A stretch of 5,861 nt of DNA from an uncultured Collinsella sp. (GTDB taxonomy: Bacteria; Actinomycetota; Coriobacteriia; Coriobacteriales; Coriobacteriaceae): assembly GCA_902464175.1 (NCBI GenBank), contig CABQHZ010000102.1, positions 1 through 5,861 of the forward strand, in the 5' to 3' direction. The notes under the pieces are model-generated. The model searched no databases. It was given only the letters and a program-made list of their open reading frames with translations, and had not been told where the DNA came from. The translations under genes and the position numbers were made by a program. This document shows positions 1-4,667 of this stretch, piece after piece. How positions within the stretch are numbered: position 1 is the first letter of the stretch; the number at the start of each line of letters is the position of its first letter.

Positions 1-546
1 GGCAGCGCCGTGACCTCCGACACCGGTGAGATCTTCTGGGGCGAGCCCGGCACCAACGGCCAGCATGCCTTCTACCAGCTGCTGCACCAGGGCACCGTGG
101 TGGTTCCGGCCGATTTCATCGCTTTCGCCAATACCGCCAACCCTGCGACCGACAGCGGCCAGGACGTCCACGAGCTGTTCCTGGGCAACTTCCTGGCCCA
201 GACCAAGGCGCTCGCCTTTGGTAAGACGGCCGATGAGGTGCGCGCCGAGGGCACGCCCGAGCAGATCGTCCCGGCCCGTTGCTTTGAGGGCAACCGCCCG
301 ACGACCTCGATCTTCGGCGACACGCTGACCCCGTTCGCGCTCGGCGAGCTCATCGCCCTGTACGAGCATATCACGTTTGTCGAGGGCACGGTCTGGGGCA
401 TCGACTCCTACGACCAGTGGGGCGTTGAGCTGGGCAAGCAGCTTGCCAAGCAGATCACCCCGGCCTTCCACGACGACGCTGCCAAGGCCGAGCAGGACGC
501 TTCGACCCAGGCGCTCATCGAGTTCTACCGCGCTCACCGCAAGTAG
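1..546 (+). CDS. pgi: Glucose-6-phosphate isomerase, C-terminal 181 residues (5' end outside window)
   Basis: This is the 3' part of phosphoglucose isomerase, the cytoplasmic glycolytic enzyme that interconverts glucose 6-phosphate and fructose 6-phosphate. The reading frame is open from base 1, so the GTG at 10 is an internal valine and not a start. Visible family signatures are WGEPGTNGQHAFYQLLHQG (visible residues 13-31), FEGNRPTTS, LGELIALYEH and the C-terminal signature DQWGVELGK. By comparison with the E. coli enzyme, His22 (codon 64-66) is the catalytic ring-opening histidine and Lys146 (codon 436-438) the conserved active-site lysine. The catalytic glutamate would lie just upstream of the window. 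The run GTVWGIDSYDQWGVELGK resembles actinobacterial Pgi proteins more than the E. coli one. The gene ends in TAG at 544-546 and is followed by an intrinsic terminator. Identification is secure; only about the last third is present. Confidence 0.97.
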   Translation, partial: GSAVTSDTGEIFWGEPGTNGQHAFYQLLHQGTVVVPADFIAFANTANPATDSGQDVHELFLGNFLAQTKALAFGKTADEVRAEGTPEQIVPARCFEGNRPTTSIFGDTLTPFALGELIALYEHITFVEGTVWGIDSYDQWGVELGKQLAKQITPAFHDDAAKAEQDASTQALIEFYRAHRK

Positions 547-574
547 TTTTTACGGCTGAGTTGGCTTATGACTG

Positions 575-609
575 AAAGGGGCCCGTATCCGTTGGGATGC
601 GGGCCCTTT
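575..609 (+). terminator. Intrinsic terminator after pgi
   Basis: AAAGGG(G)CCCGTATCC at 575-590 pairs with GGATGCGGGCCCTTT at 595-609. One G is bulged and one pair is a T-G wobble, around a short loop at 591-594. The hairpin starts 28 bases after the pgi stop. The U-tract is weak because the T's lie mainly in the right arm, followed by GCTATTT. Position and stem strength support a terminator. Confidence 0.7.
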
Positions 610-709
610 GCTATTTGGATAGGATGGAATGTATCGGGAGGCGCCTCGACGGGCATCGCAATCATCGAAGGCGCGCCGTTCATGTTTGGGACAATATGAC
701 ATTTTCCCG

Positions 710-744
710 TTGCAAACAGCGCCGCCGTGGGTGTTCTGTATGAT
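710..744 (+). promoter_or_regulatory. Weak candidate promoter elements upstream of the Cof-type phosphatase gene
   Basis: The 235-base gap between pgi and the next gene must hold a promoter if the pgi terminator works. The best -10-like hexamer I see is TATGAT at 739-744, which would start transcription about 30 bases before the ATG at 782. A TTGCAA at 710-715 resembles a -35 but is 23 bases away, outside the usual 16-18. I see no small gene in 610-770, only short palindromes. Confidence 0.2.
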
Positions 745-781
745 GGCTCAGACAAGGTTGTTCAATGACAGGGAGGCATAT

Positions 782-1624
782 ATGGCAATCAAAGCCATCG
801 CAATGGATATCGACGGTACACTCACCAACGACCAAAAGGTCATCAGCCCGCGTACGCGCGAGAAACTGCTCGCGGCGCAGGAGTCGGGCATTAAGCTCAT
901 CCTGGCTTCGGGTCGCCCCGCATGGGGGCTGCACGTCTTGGCGCAGGAGCTCGACCTTCAGAACCATGATGGTCTGCTAGTTGCCTTTAATGGCGCGCAT
1001 GTGGTCGACGCTCAGACCGATGAGGTCCTTTTTGACCAGGCCATGCCGGCTGACGAACTGCACCGTCTGATTGATCATCTGCGCAATTTCGACGTGATCC
1101 CTATGATTTCGCTCGGTCGCGATTTGCACGTCGAGGACTCGTACCATTGCATGATCACGCTGCCTGACGGCTTGCAGAAGAATATCGTCAAGTATGAGCG
1201 CGATGCGTGCGATCTTAAGATTCGCGAGGTCGAGAGCTTGCATGAGGTCGTGGACACTTATCCCGTGGACAAGCTGCTGACGGCGGGTGATCCGACCTAC
1301 CTGCAGGCGCATTACGAGGAGATGTATGCGCCCTTTACCCAGACGCTTTCGGGCATGTTTACGGCCGACTGGTACTTTGAGTACACGGCGCCCGGTATCG
1401 ACAAAGCCCGTGCGCTCGACGGTGCCCTGCCCAAGCTCGGTATCGATGCCAGCGAGGTCGTCTCGTTTGGCGACGGCCAGAACGACAAGTCCATGATTGA
1501 GTGGGCCGGCACCGGTGTTGCCATGGGCAACGCCGTCGATGAGGTTAAGGCAGTTGCCCAGATGGTAACCGCCAATAACAACGAAGACGGCATTGCAGTA
1601 GCACTTGACCAGCTGCTGGGTTAG
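782..1624 (+). CDS. Cof/YidA-type HAD-superfamily sugar-phosphate phosphatase
   Basis: A 280-residue cytoplasmic HAD hydrolase of the Cof subfamily (type IIB cap), likely to dephosphorylate sugar phosphates or related small phosphoesters with Mg2+. All four HAD motifs are visible: DIDGTL with nucleophile Asp9 and Asp11; the Ser43 motif in LASGRP; Lys208 in APGIDKARAL; and GDGQND at 230-235 with metal-binding Asp231 and Asp235. FNGA at 69-72 and the C-terminal run GVAMGNAVDEVK are typical of the family, and the cap occupies roughly residues 85-195. Length is normal for the family (about 270-280). I chose ATG 782 because GGGAGG at 771-776 lies five bases upstream and the protein then begins directly with the first HAD strand. 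The open frame from 629 adds 51 arginine-rich residues unlike the family. Exact substrate cannot be read from sequence. Confidence 0.93.
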   Translation: MAIKAIAMDIDGTLTNDQKVISPRTREKLLAAQESGIKLILASGRPAWGLHVLAQELDLQNHDGLLVAFNGAHVVDAQTDEVLFDQAMPADELHRLIDHLRNFDVIPMISLGRDLHVEDSYHCMITLPDGLQKNIVKYERDACDLKIREVESLHEVVDTYPVDKLLTAGDPTYLQAHYEEMYAPFTQTLSGMFTADWYFEYTAPGIDKARALDGALPKLGIDASEVVSFGDGQNDKSMIEWAGTGVAMGNAVDEVKAVAQMVTANNNEDGIAVALDQLLG

Positions 1625-1647
1625 AATCGCCGATAGTGCATGGTTCG

Positions 1648-1672
1648 GGCGTCCGCTTGCGGGCGCCTTTTT
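1648..1672 (+). terminator. Terminator-like hairpin between the two HAD genes
   Basis: GGCGTCCGC (1648-1656) pairs with GCGGGCGCC (1659-1667), with one T-G wobble and the innermost pair probably open, and five T's follow at 1668-1672. This has the form of an intrinsic terminator for the upstream phosphatase gene. The T-tract ends only four bases before the ribosome binding site of the next gene, so the hairpin may instead sit in that gene's leader or act as a partial terminator. Confidence 0.7.
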
Positions 1673-1687
1673 GTTAGGGAGGGTGCC

Positions 1688-2347
1688 GTGTCCGCATTTC
1701 CGTTCGACGCCGTTATCTTTGACATGGACGGTGTCATTGTCGATACCGAGTATTACTACCTGGGCGAGACTGCCGCGTTTGCCAAGGAGCTTGGGCTTAA
1801 CCTGACTCAAGAGGAGTTGAATGGGCAAGTCGGTACCTCGCATCAGTTCTTCCTGCATATGCTGGTCGATTGGTTTGAGCGTGCCGGTAAGGGGCATTTC
1901 ACTGGCGAGGAAGCGTTGGCCCGTTGGAATGAGTGGGCGCATAAGCGTCCGCGCGACTATCAGGCTTTGATTAACCCGGGCGCCGTGGATACGATTCGAG
2001 AGCTGCCGCGCCGTGGCGTTCGCGTGGCGCTTGCCAGCTCGTCTCCCATGGATAGCATCGAAGAAGTGCTCAACGCATGCGGGCTGTCGGATGCCTTTGA
2101 GTATGTGGTGAGCGGCGAGCAGTTTAAGGAGAGTAAGCCCGAGCCCGACATCTACCTGCATGCGCTGGACCTGCTGGGGCTGCCCGCGAATCGCTGCTGC
2201 TGCGTTGAGGATTCGGTGCCTGGCATCACTGCCGGCAAGCGAGCCGGCCTGACAGTCATTGCCAAGCGCGAGGAGCGCTTTGGCTTTAGCCAGGATGCCG
2301 CGGACAAGATTATCGACCAGCTGCCCGAGCTGCTTGAGCTTTCTTAG
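1688..2347 (+). CDS. HAD-superfamily hydrolase, beta-phosphoglucomutase/phosphatase-like
   Basis: A 219-residue cytoplasmic HAD hydrolase with a small helical cap after motif I (subfamily IA). The DMDGVIVDTE box at residues 12-21 supplies nucleophile Asp12 and Asp14. Motif II is the ASSSP run with Ser117, motif III is Lys150 in FKESKPEPDIYL, and motif IV is VEDSVPGI with Glu174 and Asp175. The cap lies at about 22-95. This pattern is shared by beta-phosphoglucomutases and by sugar-phosphate or phosphoglycolate phosphatases; sequence alone does not separate mutase from phosphatase. I chose the GTG at 1688 because AGGGAGGG at 1676-1683 precedes it and the protein then starts just before the first strand; an upstream ATG at 1640 would run through the terminator-like hairpin. 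The gene is 63 bases after the Cof-type gene. No hairpin follows its stop directly, but the inverted-repeat element begins 29 bases later. Confidence 0.9.
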   Translation: MSAFPFDAVIFDMDGVIVDTEYYYLGETAAFAKELGLNLTQEELNGQVGTSHQFFLHMLVDWFERAGKGHFTGEEALARWNEWAHKRPRDYQALINPGAVDTIRELPRRGVRVALASSSPMDSIEEVLNACGLSDAFEYVVSGEQFKESKPEPDIYLHALDLLGLPANRCCCVEDSVPGITAGKRAGLTVIAKREERFGFSQDAADKIIDQLPELLELS

Positions 2348-2376
2348 GGGGTCTGTTGGAGGCTCTTTAGGGGTTC

Positions 2377-2606
2377 GTGGACAAAAAATGCCAAATATGA
2401 GTACTGTCACTAATTTAGTAACAGGGAAATTATGCTTTTAAGGCCCTGGTTGAGCGCCTGGGGGCGATTATAACCTGTTAAATATGGCTTTAGCCATGCT
2501 AAAACGCCTTGATAATGAACAGCTGTACATTATCAAGGCGTTCTTTTGTCACAATATAATGCTACTAGCTTTGCAGCAGTACTCATATTTGGCGTTTTTT
2601 GCCCAC
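2377..2606. repeat. 230-bp non-coding element with 30-base terminal inverted repeats (MITE-like)
   Basis: The arm at 2377-2406 (GTGGACAAAAAATGCC, then AAATATGAGTACTG) matches the reverse complement of 2577-2606 at 28 of 30 bases. The mismatches are at 2381 and 2389. The interior is AT-richer than the flanking genes, has no credible gene, and contains smaller inverted repeats: TAACAGG (2419-2425) with CCTGTTA (2474-2480), ATGGCT/AGCCAT at 2484-2497, and the strong hairpin at 2503-2542. GGGGT occurs at 2370-2374 and again at 2608-2612, just outside the arms, and could be a 5-base target duplication, although the left copy is two bases from the arm and the right copy one base. Size, arms and lack of coding fit a MITE or a mobile intergenic repeat. 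It lies between convergent genes, so a shared terminator structure is the main alternative. Confidence 0.65.
2503..2542. terminator. 15-bp perfect hairpin, probable bidirectional terminator
   Basis: AACGCCTTGATAATG (2503-2517) pairs perfectly with CATTATCAAGGCGTT (2528-2542). The 10-base loop contains the palindrome ACAGCTGT. TTCTTTTG follows on the + strand, and the AAAA at 2501-2504 gives TTTT on the - strand, so RNA from either direction ends its stem in U's. It lies between the convergent HAD gene (+) and tatD-like gene (-), where a two-way terminator is expected. Confidence 0.7.
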
Positions 2607-2611
2607 CGGGG

Positions 2612-3394
2612 TCAGTTGAAGTCAAATATGGAGTGCGAATTTCCTAAAACGGTTGATTCGACGCTCTCCTCGGCGCAGTTTTTAAGTTCGGCGATGTGCA
2701 GGGAGGCGCTTTTTAGCGATGTGATGAGCTGTCGCGCGCTTGCATCTGCTTGCGGTTCGGCTGGAGCGTCGGTTTCGAGCAGCAGACGGTCGAGTGGGAT
2801 CTGTCGGGCGTATTCACGACCGCGCTTGGTAGCGAGCATCCGCTCGTTCACGGAAAAATAGCAGCCTGCGTTTCGCGCGCGGACGAACTCGTTCGAGGTA
2901 CCGCTAAACCAGTGGAAGATGATGGCGGGGGAGTCGGGGCTTGGGGCGAGCAATTCATGTGACCCGAGGACGTCCAGCACGGTTCCTGTCGAACGAACGA
3001 CGTGAATTGATATCACGCGCCCGGCAAGAGGGTGCTGCACGAGTGTATCGCAGAGCCGGTCAAATGCCTGTACTTGTAGCGGCTCGCTTCCGGCAAAACG
3101 AGCGGAAAAGTCGAGCCCGACCTCGCCGATCAAGCGTTCTTGTGCAGCGACTTCGCAAAGCAGATTGATTTCAGCGTTGCCACATCGTCCGTCGGCGAGC
3201 CACCAGGGATGGAGGCCGATGCCGGCAAAGATATTTGAACGGCCGCAGGCGCGCTTCTTGGCGCGTGCAAAGTCGTGCGGATCGACGCCGCAGTCAAATA
3301 GAATCAGGCCCAGCGCCGTTGCCTCATCGGCAACGGCGTCCGGGTGAGCCATTAAATCAAGATGGCAGTGTGCATCAAATAACCGGGGCTCCAT
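2612..3394 (-). CDS. TatD-family metal-dependent hydrolase
   Basis: A 260-residue TIM-barrel amidohydrolase of the TatD family. Members are metal-dependent hydrolases, several with 3'-5' DNase or RNase activity; the true substrate here is not evident. The metal-site motifs are all present: DAHCHLD with His9 and His11, GEVGLD with Glu91, SIHVV with His131, FHWFSG with His161 and LLLETDAP with Asp209. GIGLHPW at 58-64 is also typical. Length matches the family (about 255-265). The start at 3394 has GGAG (plus-strand CTCC at 3404-3407) nine bases upstream, placed in the 14-base gap after the tcdA-like stop, so the two genes are very probably co-transcribed. The final residues SIFDFN are encoded where the DNA resembles the arm of the neighbouring inverted-repeat element, and the stop codon lies just six bases from that element. 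Confidence 0.92.
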   Translation of the reverse strand: MEPRLFDAHCHLDLMAHPDAVADEATALGLILFDCGVDPHDFARAKKRACGRSNIFAGIGLHPWWLADGRCGNAEINLLCEVAAQERLIGEVGLDFSARFAGSEPLQVQAFDRLCDTLVQHPLAGRVISIHVVRSTGTVLDVLGSHELLAPSPDSPAIIFHWFSGTSNEFVRARNAGCYFSVNERMLATKRGREYARQIPLDRLLLETDAPAEPQADASARQLITSLKSASLHIAELKNCAEESVESTVLGNSHSIFDFN

Positions 3395-3408
3395 CTCGGC
3401 GCGCTCCG

Positions 3409-4206
3409 CTAGTCTAGGCGCTGGCCATCGGAGCGTACGCGTTCGGTGCCGCGCCCACTGATCTGGCGGATAACCTCGCCGGCAATCATCTGACCCATGA
3501 TGGGCGGCATAAAACTGGCAGTTCCCAGCTCGGTGCGCTCGTGGATGTTGGAAGGGTCGCGGGGCTGTGTCTTAACCGATTCCTCGCAGCTAAACAGTAC
3601 ATGTAGGCTCTTGATTCCGCGCTTCTTACATTCTTTGCGCATAATGCGGCTCATGGGGTCACGTACCGTATCGAAGATGTTGGCAAAGCGCAGGCACTCG
3701 GGATGGAGCTTGTTGGCCCCGCCCATGGAACTAACCAAACGAATGCCGTGGTCCTGAGCATATTTGGCAATGGTGAGCTTGGCCGAGATGGTGTCGATGG
3801 CGTCGACGACGTAGTCGAGCTTGCCGCCCGTCTGCTCCAAAACGCTCGCGAAGAAATCATCGATGTTGTCGCTCAGCAGGTATTCGGTACGTTTGATAAC
3901 GGTGGCGGCAGGATTGATATCGTGGATCATGGCTTCCATAACATCGACCTTGCGCTTGCCGATGGTGCTGTGAAAGGCGATGGCCTGGCGATTGATATTG
4001 CTGGGCGCGATGATGTCCTTGTCCAGAATTACAAAATGACCAATGCCGCCGCGGGCGAGTGCCTCGCAGCAGTTGGAGCCCACACCTCCGCAGCCGAGTA
4101 CCAGCACCGTGGCATCGGCGAGCTTGTCGAGTGCCTCGCGGCCCATGATGATCTCGAGCTTGGCATCGCGCGTCTCGTTGGGAGTTGCGGCTGTGGTTTC
4201 GGTCAT
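3409..4206 (-). CDS. tcdA: tRNA threonylcarbamoyladenosine dehydratase (TcdA/CsdL-like, ThiF/E1 fold)
   Basis: A 265-residue cytoplasmic member of the ThiF/MoeB/E1 adenylating family, most like E. coli TcdA (268 residues), which uses ATP to cyclise t6A37 to ct6A in ANN-decoding tRNAs. Numbered from the ATG at 4206, the nucleotide-binding loop is GCGGVGS (38-44), followed by LDKD with Asp62 and SNINRQ (69-74) with Arg73, then IGKRKV (82-87) and the DAID box (135-138). SSMGGANKLHP corresponds to the TTGGAGGQIDP region of TcdA. No CxxC zinc pair of the ThiF/MoeB type is visible, which also favours TcdA. Two ATGs lie six bases apart: the one at 4212 directly abuts GGAGG (plus-strand 4213-4217), whereas 4206 has it at six bases, so 4206 is chosen. 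A consensus -10 lies upstream and the tatD-like gene follows after 14 bases. Confidence 0.9.
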   Translation of the reverse strand: MTETTAATPNETRDAKLEIIMGREALDKLADATVLVLGCGGVGSNCCEALARGGIGHFVILDKDIIAPSNINRQAIAFHSTIGKRKVDVMEAMIHDINPAATVIKRTEYLLSDNIDDFFASVLEQTGGKLDYVVDAIDTISAKLTIAKYAQDHGIRLVSSMGGANKLHPECLRFANIFDTVRDPMSRIMRKECKKRGIKSLHVLFSCEESVKTQPRDPSNIHERTELGTASFMPPIMGQMIAGEVIRQISGRGTERVRSDGQRLD

Positions 4207-4250
4207 AGACATCCTCCGATGGGGAAGCGAATCGTGTTTTAGCTATCGCC

Positions 4251-4256
4251 ATTATA
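4251..4256 (-). promoter_or_regulatory. -10 box of the tcdA-tatD operon
   Basis: On the - strand this reads TATAAT, a perfect consensus. It would start transcription near 4244 and leave a leader of about 38 bases with the GGAGG ribosome site. The matching -35 (TCAAAT at 4279-4274 on the - strand, 17-base spacer) is poor. Confidence 0.55.
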
Positions 4257-4293
4257 GGTATTATCGCGATTCCATTTGAGCCCTAGGGGCTTG

Positions 4294-4322
4294 TTGAAAT
4301 GAGGCAGTGATTCGCATAAGAT
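4294..4322 (+). promoter_or_regulatory. Promoter of the antisense RNA
   Basis: TTGAAA (4294-4299) is a 5-of-6 match to the -35 consensus. It is separated by exactly 17 bases from TAAGAT (4317-4322), a 4-of-6 match to the -10. The predicted start near 4329 falls right at the foot of the first hairpin of the antisense RNA. No + strand protein gene begins nearby, so the promoter is best explained by a non-coding transcript. Confidence 0.6.
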
Positions 4323-4328
4323 GAAGCA

Positions 4329-4425
4329 GATGGCACCCGTTGCAGCGGGTTGGCCAACTCCCAAACACGTTTGTAGCGTGAGAAGTGGCCGTCTTCGCAT
4401 TACGCGGGGGCGGCTATTTCATTCG
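4329..4425 (+). ncRNA. Candidate antisense RNA antitoxin, about 95 nt, three tandem hairpins
   Basis: Starting just downstream of the TTGAAA/TAAGAT promoter, the + strand folds into three consecutive hairpins. The first is TGGC-ACCCG (4331-4339) with CGGGT-tg-GCCA (4346-4356). The second is CACGTT (4366-4371) with AGCGTG (4375-4380). The third is a 17-bp helix of 4382-4398 with 4404-4420 around the loop ATTAC. The third contains five G-U pairs that would be C-A mismatches on the opposite strand, so it is selected as a + strand RNA structure. It ends in CTATTTCATT, a plausible if modest terminator. The RNA is fully complementary to the last three codons (including the stop) and the 3' UTR of the 28-residue peptide gene. 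This tail-to-tail overlap is the arrangement of type I pairs such as txpA/RatA and bsrG/SR4. The 3' end is estimated. The function is inferred. Confidence 0.65.
4331..4356 (-). terminator. Hairpin at the probable 3' end of the small-peptide mRNA
   Basis: Read on the - strand, TGGC-ca-ACCCG pairs with CGGGT-GCCA around a six-base loop and is followed by TCTGCTTCATCTTATG, a U-rich but interrupted tail. It could end the peptide mRNA about 60-85 bases after its stop codon. The same stem forms the 5' hairpin of the opposing RNA, so it may mainly be a kissing or pairing site. Confidence 0.4.
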
Positions 4426-4500
4426 ACCTCCAATGTGGATGCCGAGCTCCACAGCCGCGATTACAAGCAACAACAACGTCAGGACATCGTTAATACTCAT
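4414..4500 (-). CDS. 28-residue hydrophobic peptide, candidate type I (holin-like) toxin
   Basis: The small gene starts MSINDVLTLLLL and ends GGRMK. It has a polar N-terminus with Asp5, one membrane-length hydrophobic segment at about residues 6-23 (interrupted by Glu18 and His22), and a basic tail with Arg26 and Lys28. AAGGAG (plus-strand 4508-4513) lies seven bases before the ATG at 4500, an ideal spacing; longer in-frame starts up to 4644 have no such site and would run into the sdpR promoter region. Size and layout resemble the putative holin-like type I toxins of Gram-positive bacteria (TxpA/BsrG/Fst-like class), which insert in the membrane when their antisense RNA is absent. The 3' end and 3' UTR are covered by the structured + strand RNA at 4329-4425. 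I recognise the class rather than a named member. A non-toxic small membrane peptide is the alternative. Confidence 0.7.
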   Translation of the reverse strand: MSINDVLTLLLLVIAAVELGIHIGGRMK

Positions 4501-4551
4501 AGTCCATCTCCTTCTTGGGAAGAGGGAGCTGGCCCATCTGCTTCTGGACCC

Positions 4552-4557
4552 ATTGTA
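4552..4557 (-). promoter_or_regulatory. Candidate -10 box for the small-peptide gene
   Basis: The - strand reads TACAAT, which would start transcription near 4545 and give a leader of about 45 bases containing the AAGGAG site. No good -35 is visible at 16-18 bases (AGAACA at 16 is the nearest). A dyad, AATGTT (4572-4577) with AACATT (4586-4591), lies just upstream and might bind a regulator. Confidence 0.3.
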
Positions 4558-4595
4558 TCTAAAAACGAACGAATGTTCTATACATAACATTGCTA

Positions 4596-4619
4596 TTAGA
4601 TAATTAGACAAACATCTAA
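4596..4619. promoter_or_regulatory. Probable operator of the sdpR-like repressor
   Basis: TTAGAT (4596-4601) and ATCTAA (4614-4619) form an inverted repeat with 12 bases between. A direct half-repeat TTAGACAA (4604-4611) lies inside. The site overlaps the -35 hexamer of the sdpRI promoter, where an autorepressing ArsR-family dimer would block RNA polymerase. The assignment is inference from position and symmetry. Confidence 0.45.
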
Positions 4620-4633
4620 ATATCGAGTATAGT
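4605..4633 (+). promoter_or_regulatory. Promoter of the sdpR-sdpI-like operon
   Basis: TAGACA (4605-4610) matches the -35 consensus at five of six bases and is 17 bases from TATAGT (4628-4633), also five of six. Transcription would start near 4640, about 28 bases before the ATG at 4668, leaving room for the GGAGG site at 4659-4663. This is the best protein-gene promoter in the window. Confidence 0.7.
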
Positions 4634-4667
4634 GTGCGCGTCATGAGAGATGATGAGAGGAGGTCTT

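Noticed and set aside
638..677. Palindromes GAGGCGCCTC (638-647) and GGCGCGCC (670-677) in the pgi downstream gap
   Set aside because: Short, GC-rich and not repeated or tied to a promoter; likely chance in GC-rich DNA.
629..781. N-terminal extension of the Cof-type phosphatase
   Set aside because: The extra 51 residues are arginine-rich and unlike the family, and GGGAGG sits five bases before the ATG at 782.
1605..1637. TTGACC at 1605 with TAGAAT (1622) or GATAGT (1632) as a promoter for the second HAD gene
   Set aside because: Spacers are 11 and 21 bases, outside the workable range.
1640..1687. Upstream ATG for the second HAD gene
   Set aside because: It would translate through the terminator-like hairpin and the ribosome site; the GTG at 1688 has ideal spacing.
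977..2410. Long open frame of 477 codons on the - strand
   Set aside because: It lies antisense across both HAD genes, has no recognisable domain and no ribosome site, and is a by-product of GC-rich codon use on the + strand.
2397..2441. 14-residue open frame starting in the left arm of the repeat element
   Set aside because: No ribosome binding site and no feature beyond chance.
3703..4242. 179-codon open frame on the + strand opposite tcdA
   Set aside because: The - strand frame has clear ThiF/TcdA motifs over the same bases; the + frame has none and is a shadow.
4279..4291. AGCCC/GGGCT small hairpin as the toxin terminator
   Set aside because: Only five pairs with a three-base loop and no U-tract; the hairpin at 4331-4356 is a better candidate.
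4321..4587. Two + strand open frames (starting at 4321 and 4385) across the toxin locus
   Set aside because: No ribosome sites, low-complexity composition, and they run antisense to the better supported peptide gene.
4417..4644. 76-codon version of the small peptide starting at 4644
   Set aside because: The extra 48 residues lack a ribosome site and overlap the sdpRI promoter and operator; the internal ATG at 4500 has a near-perfect AAGGAG.
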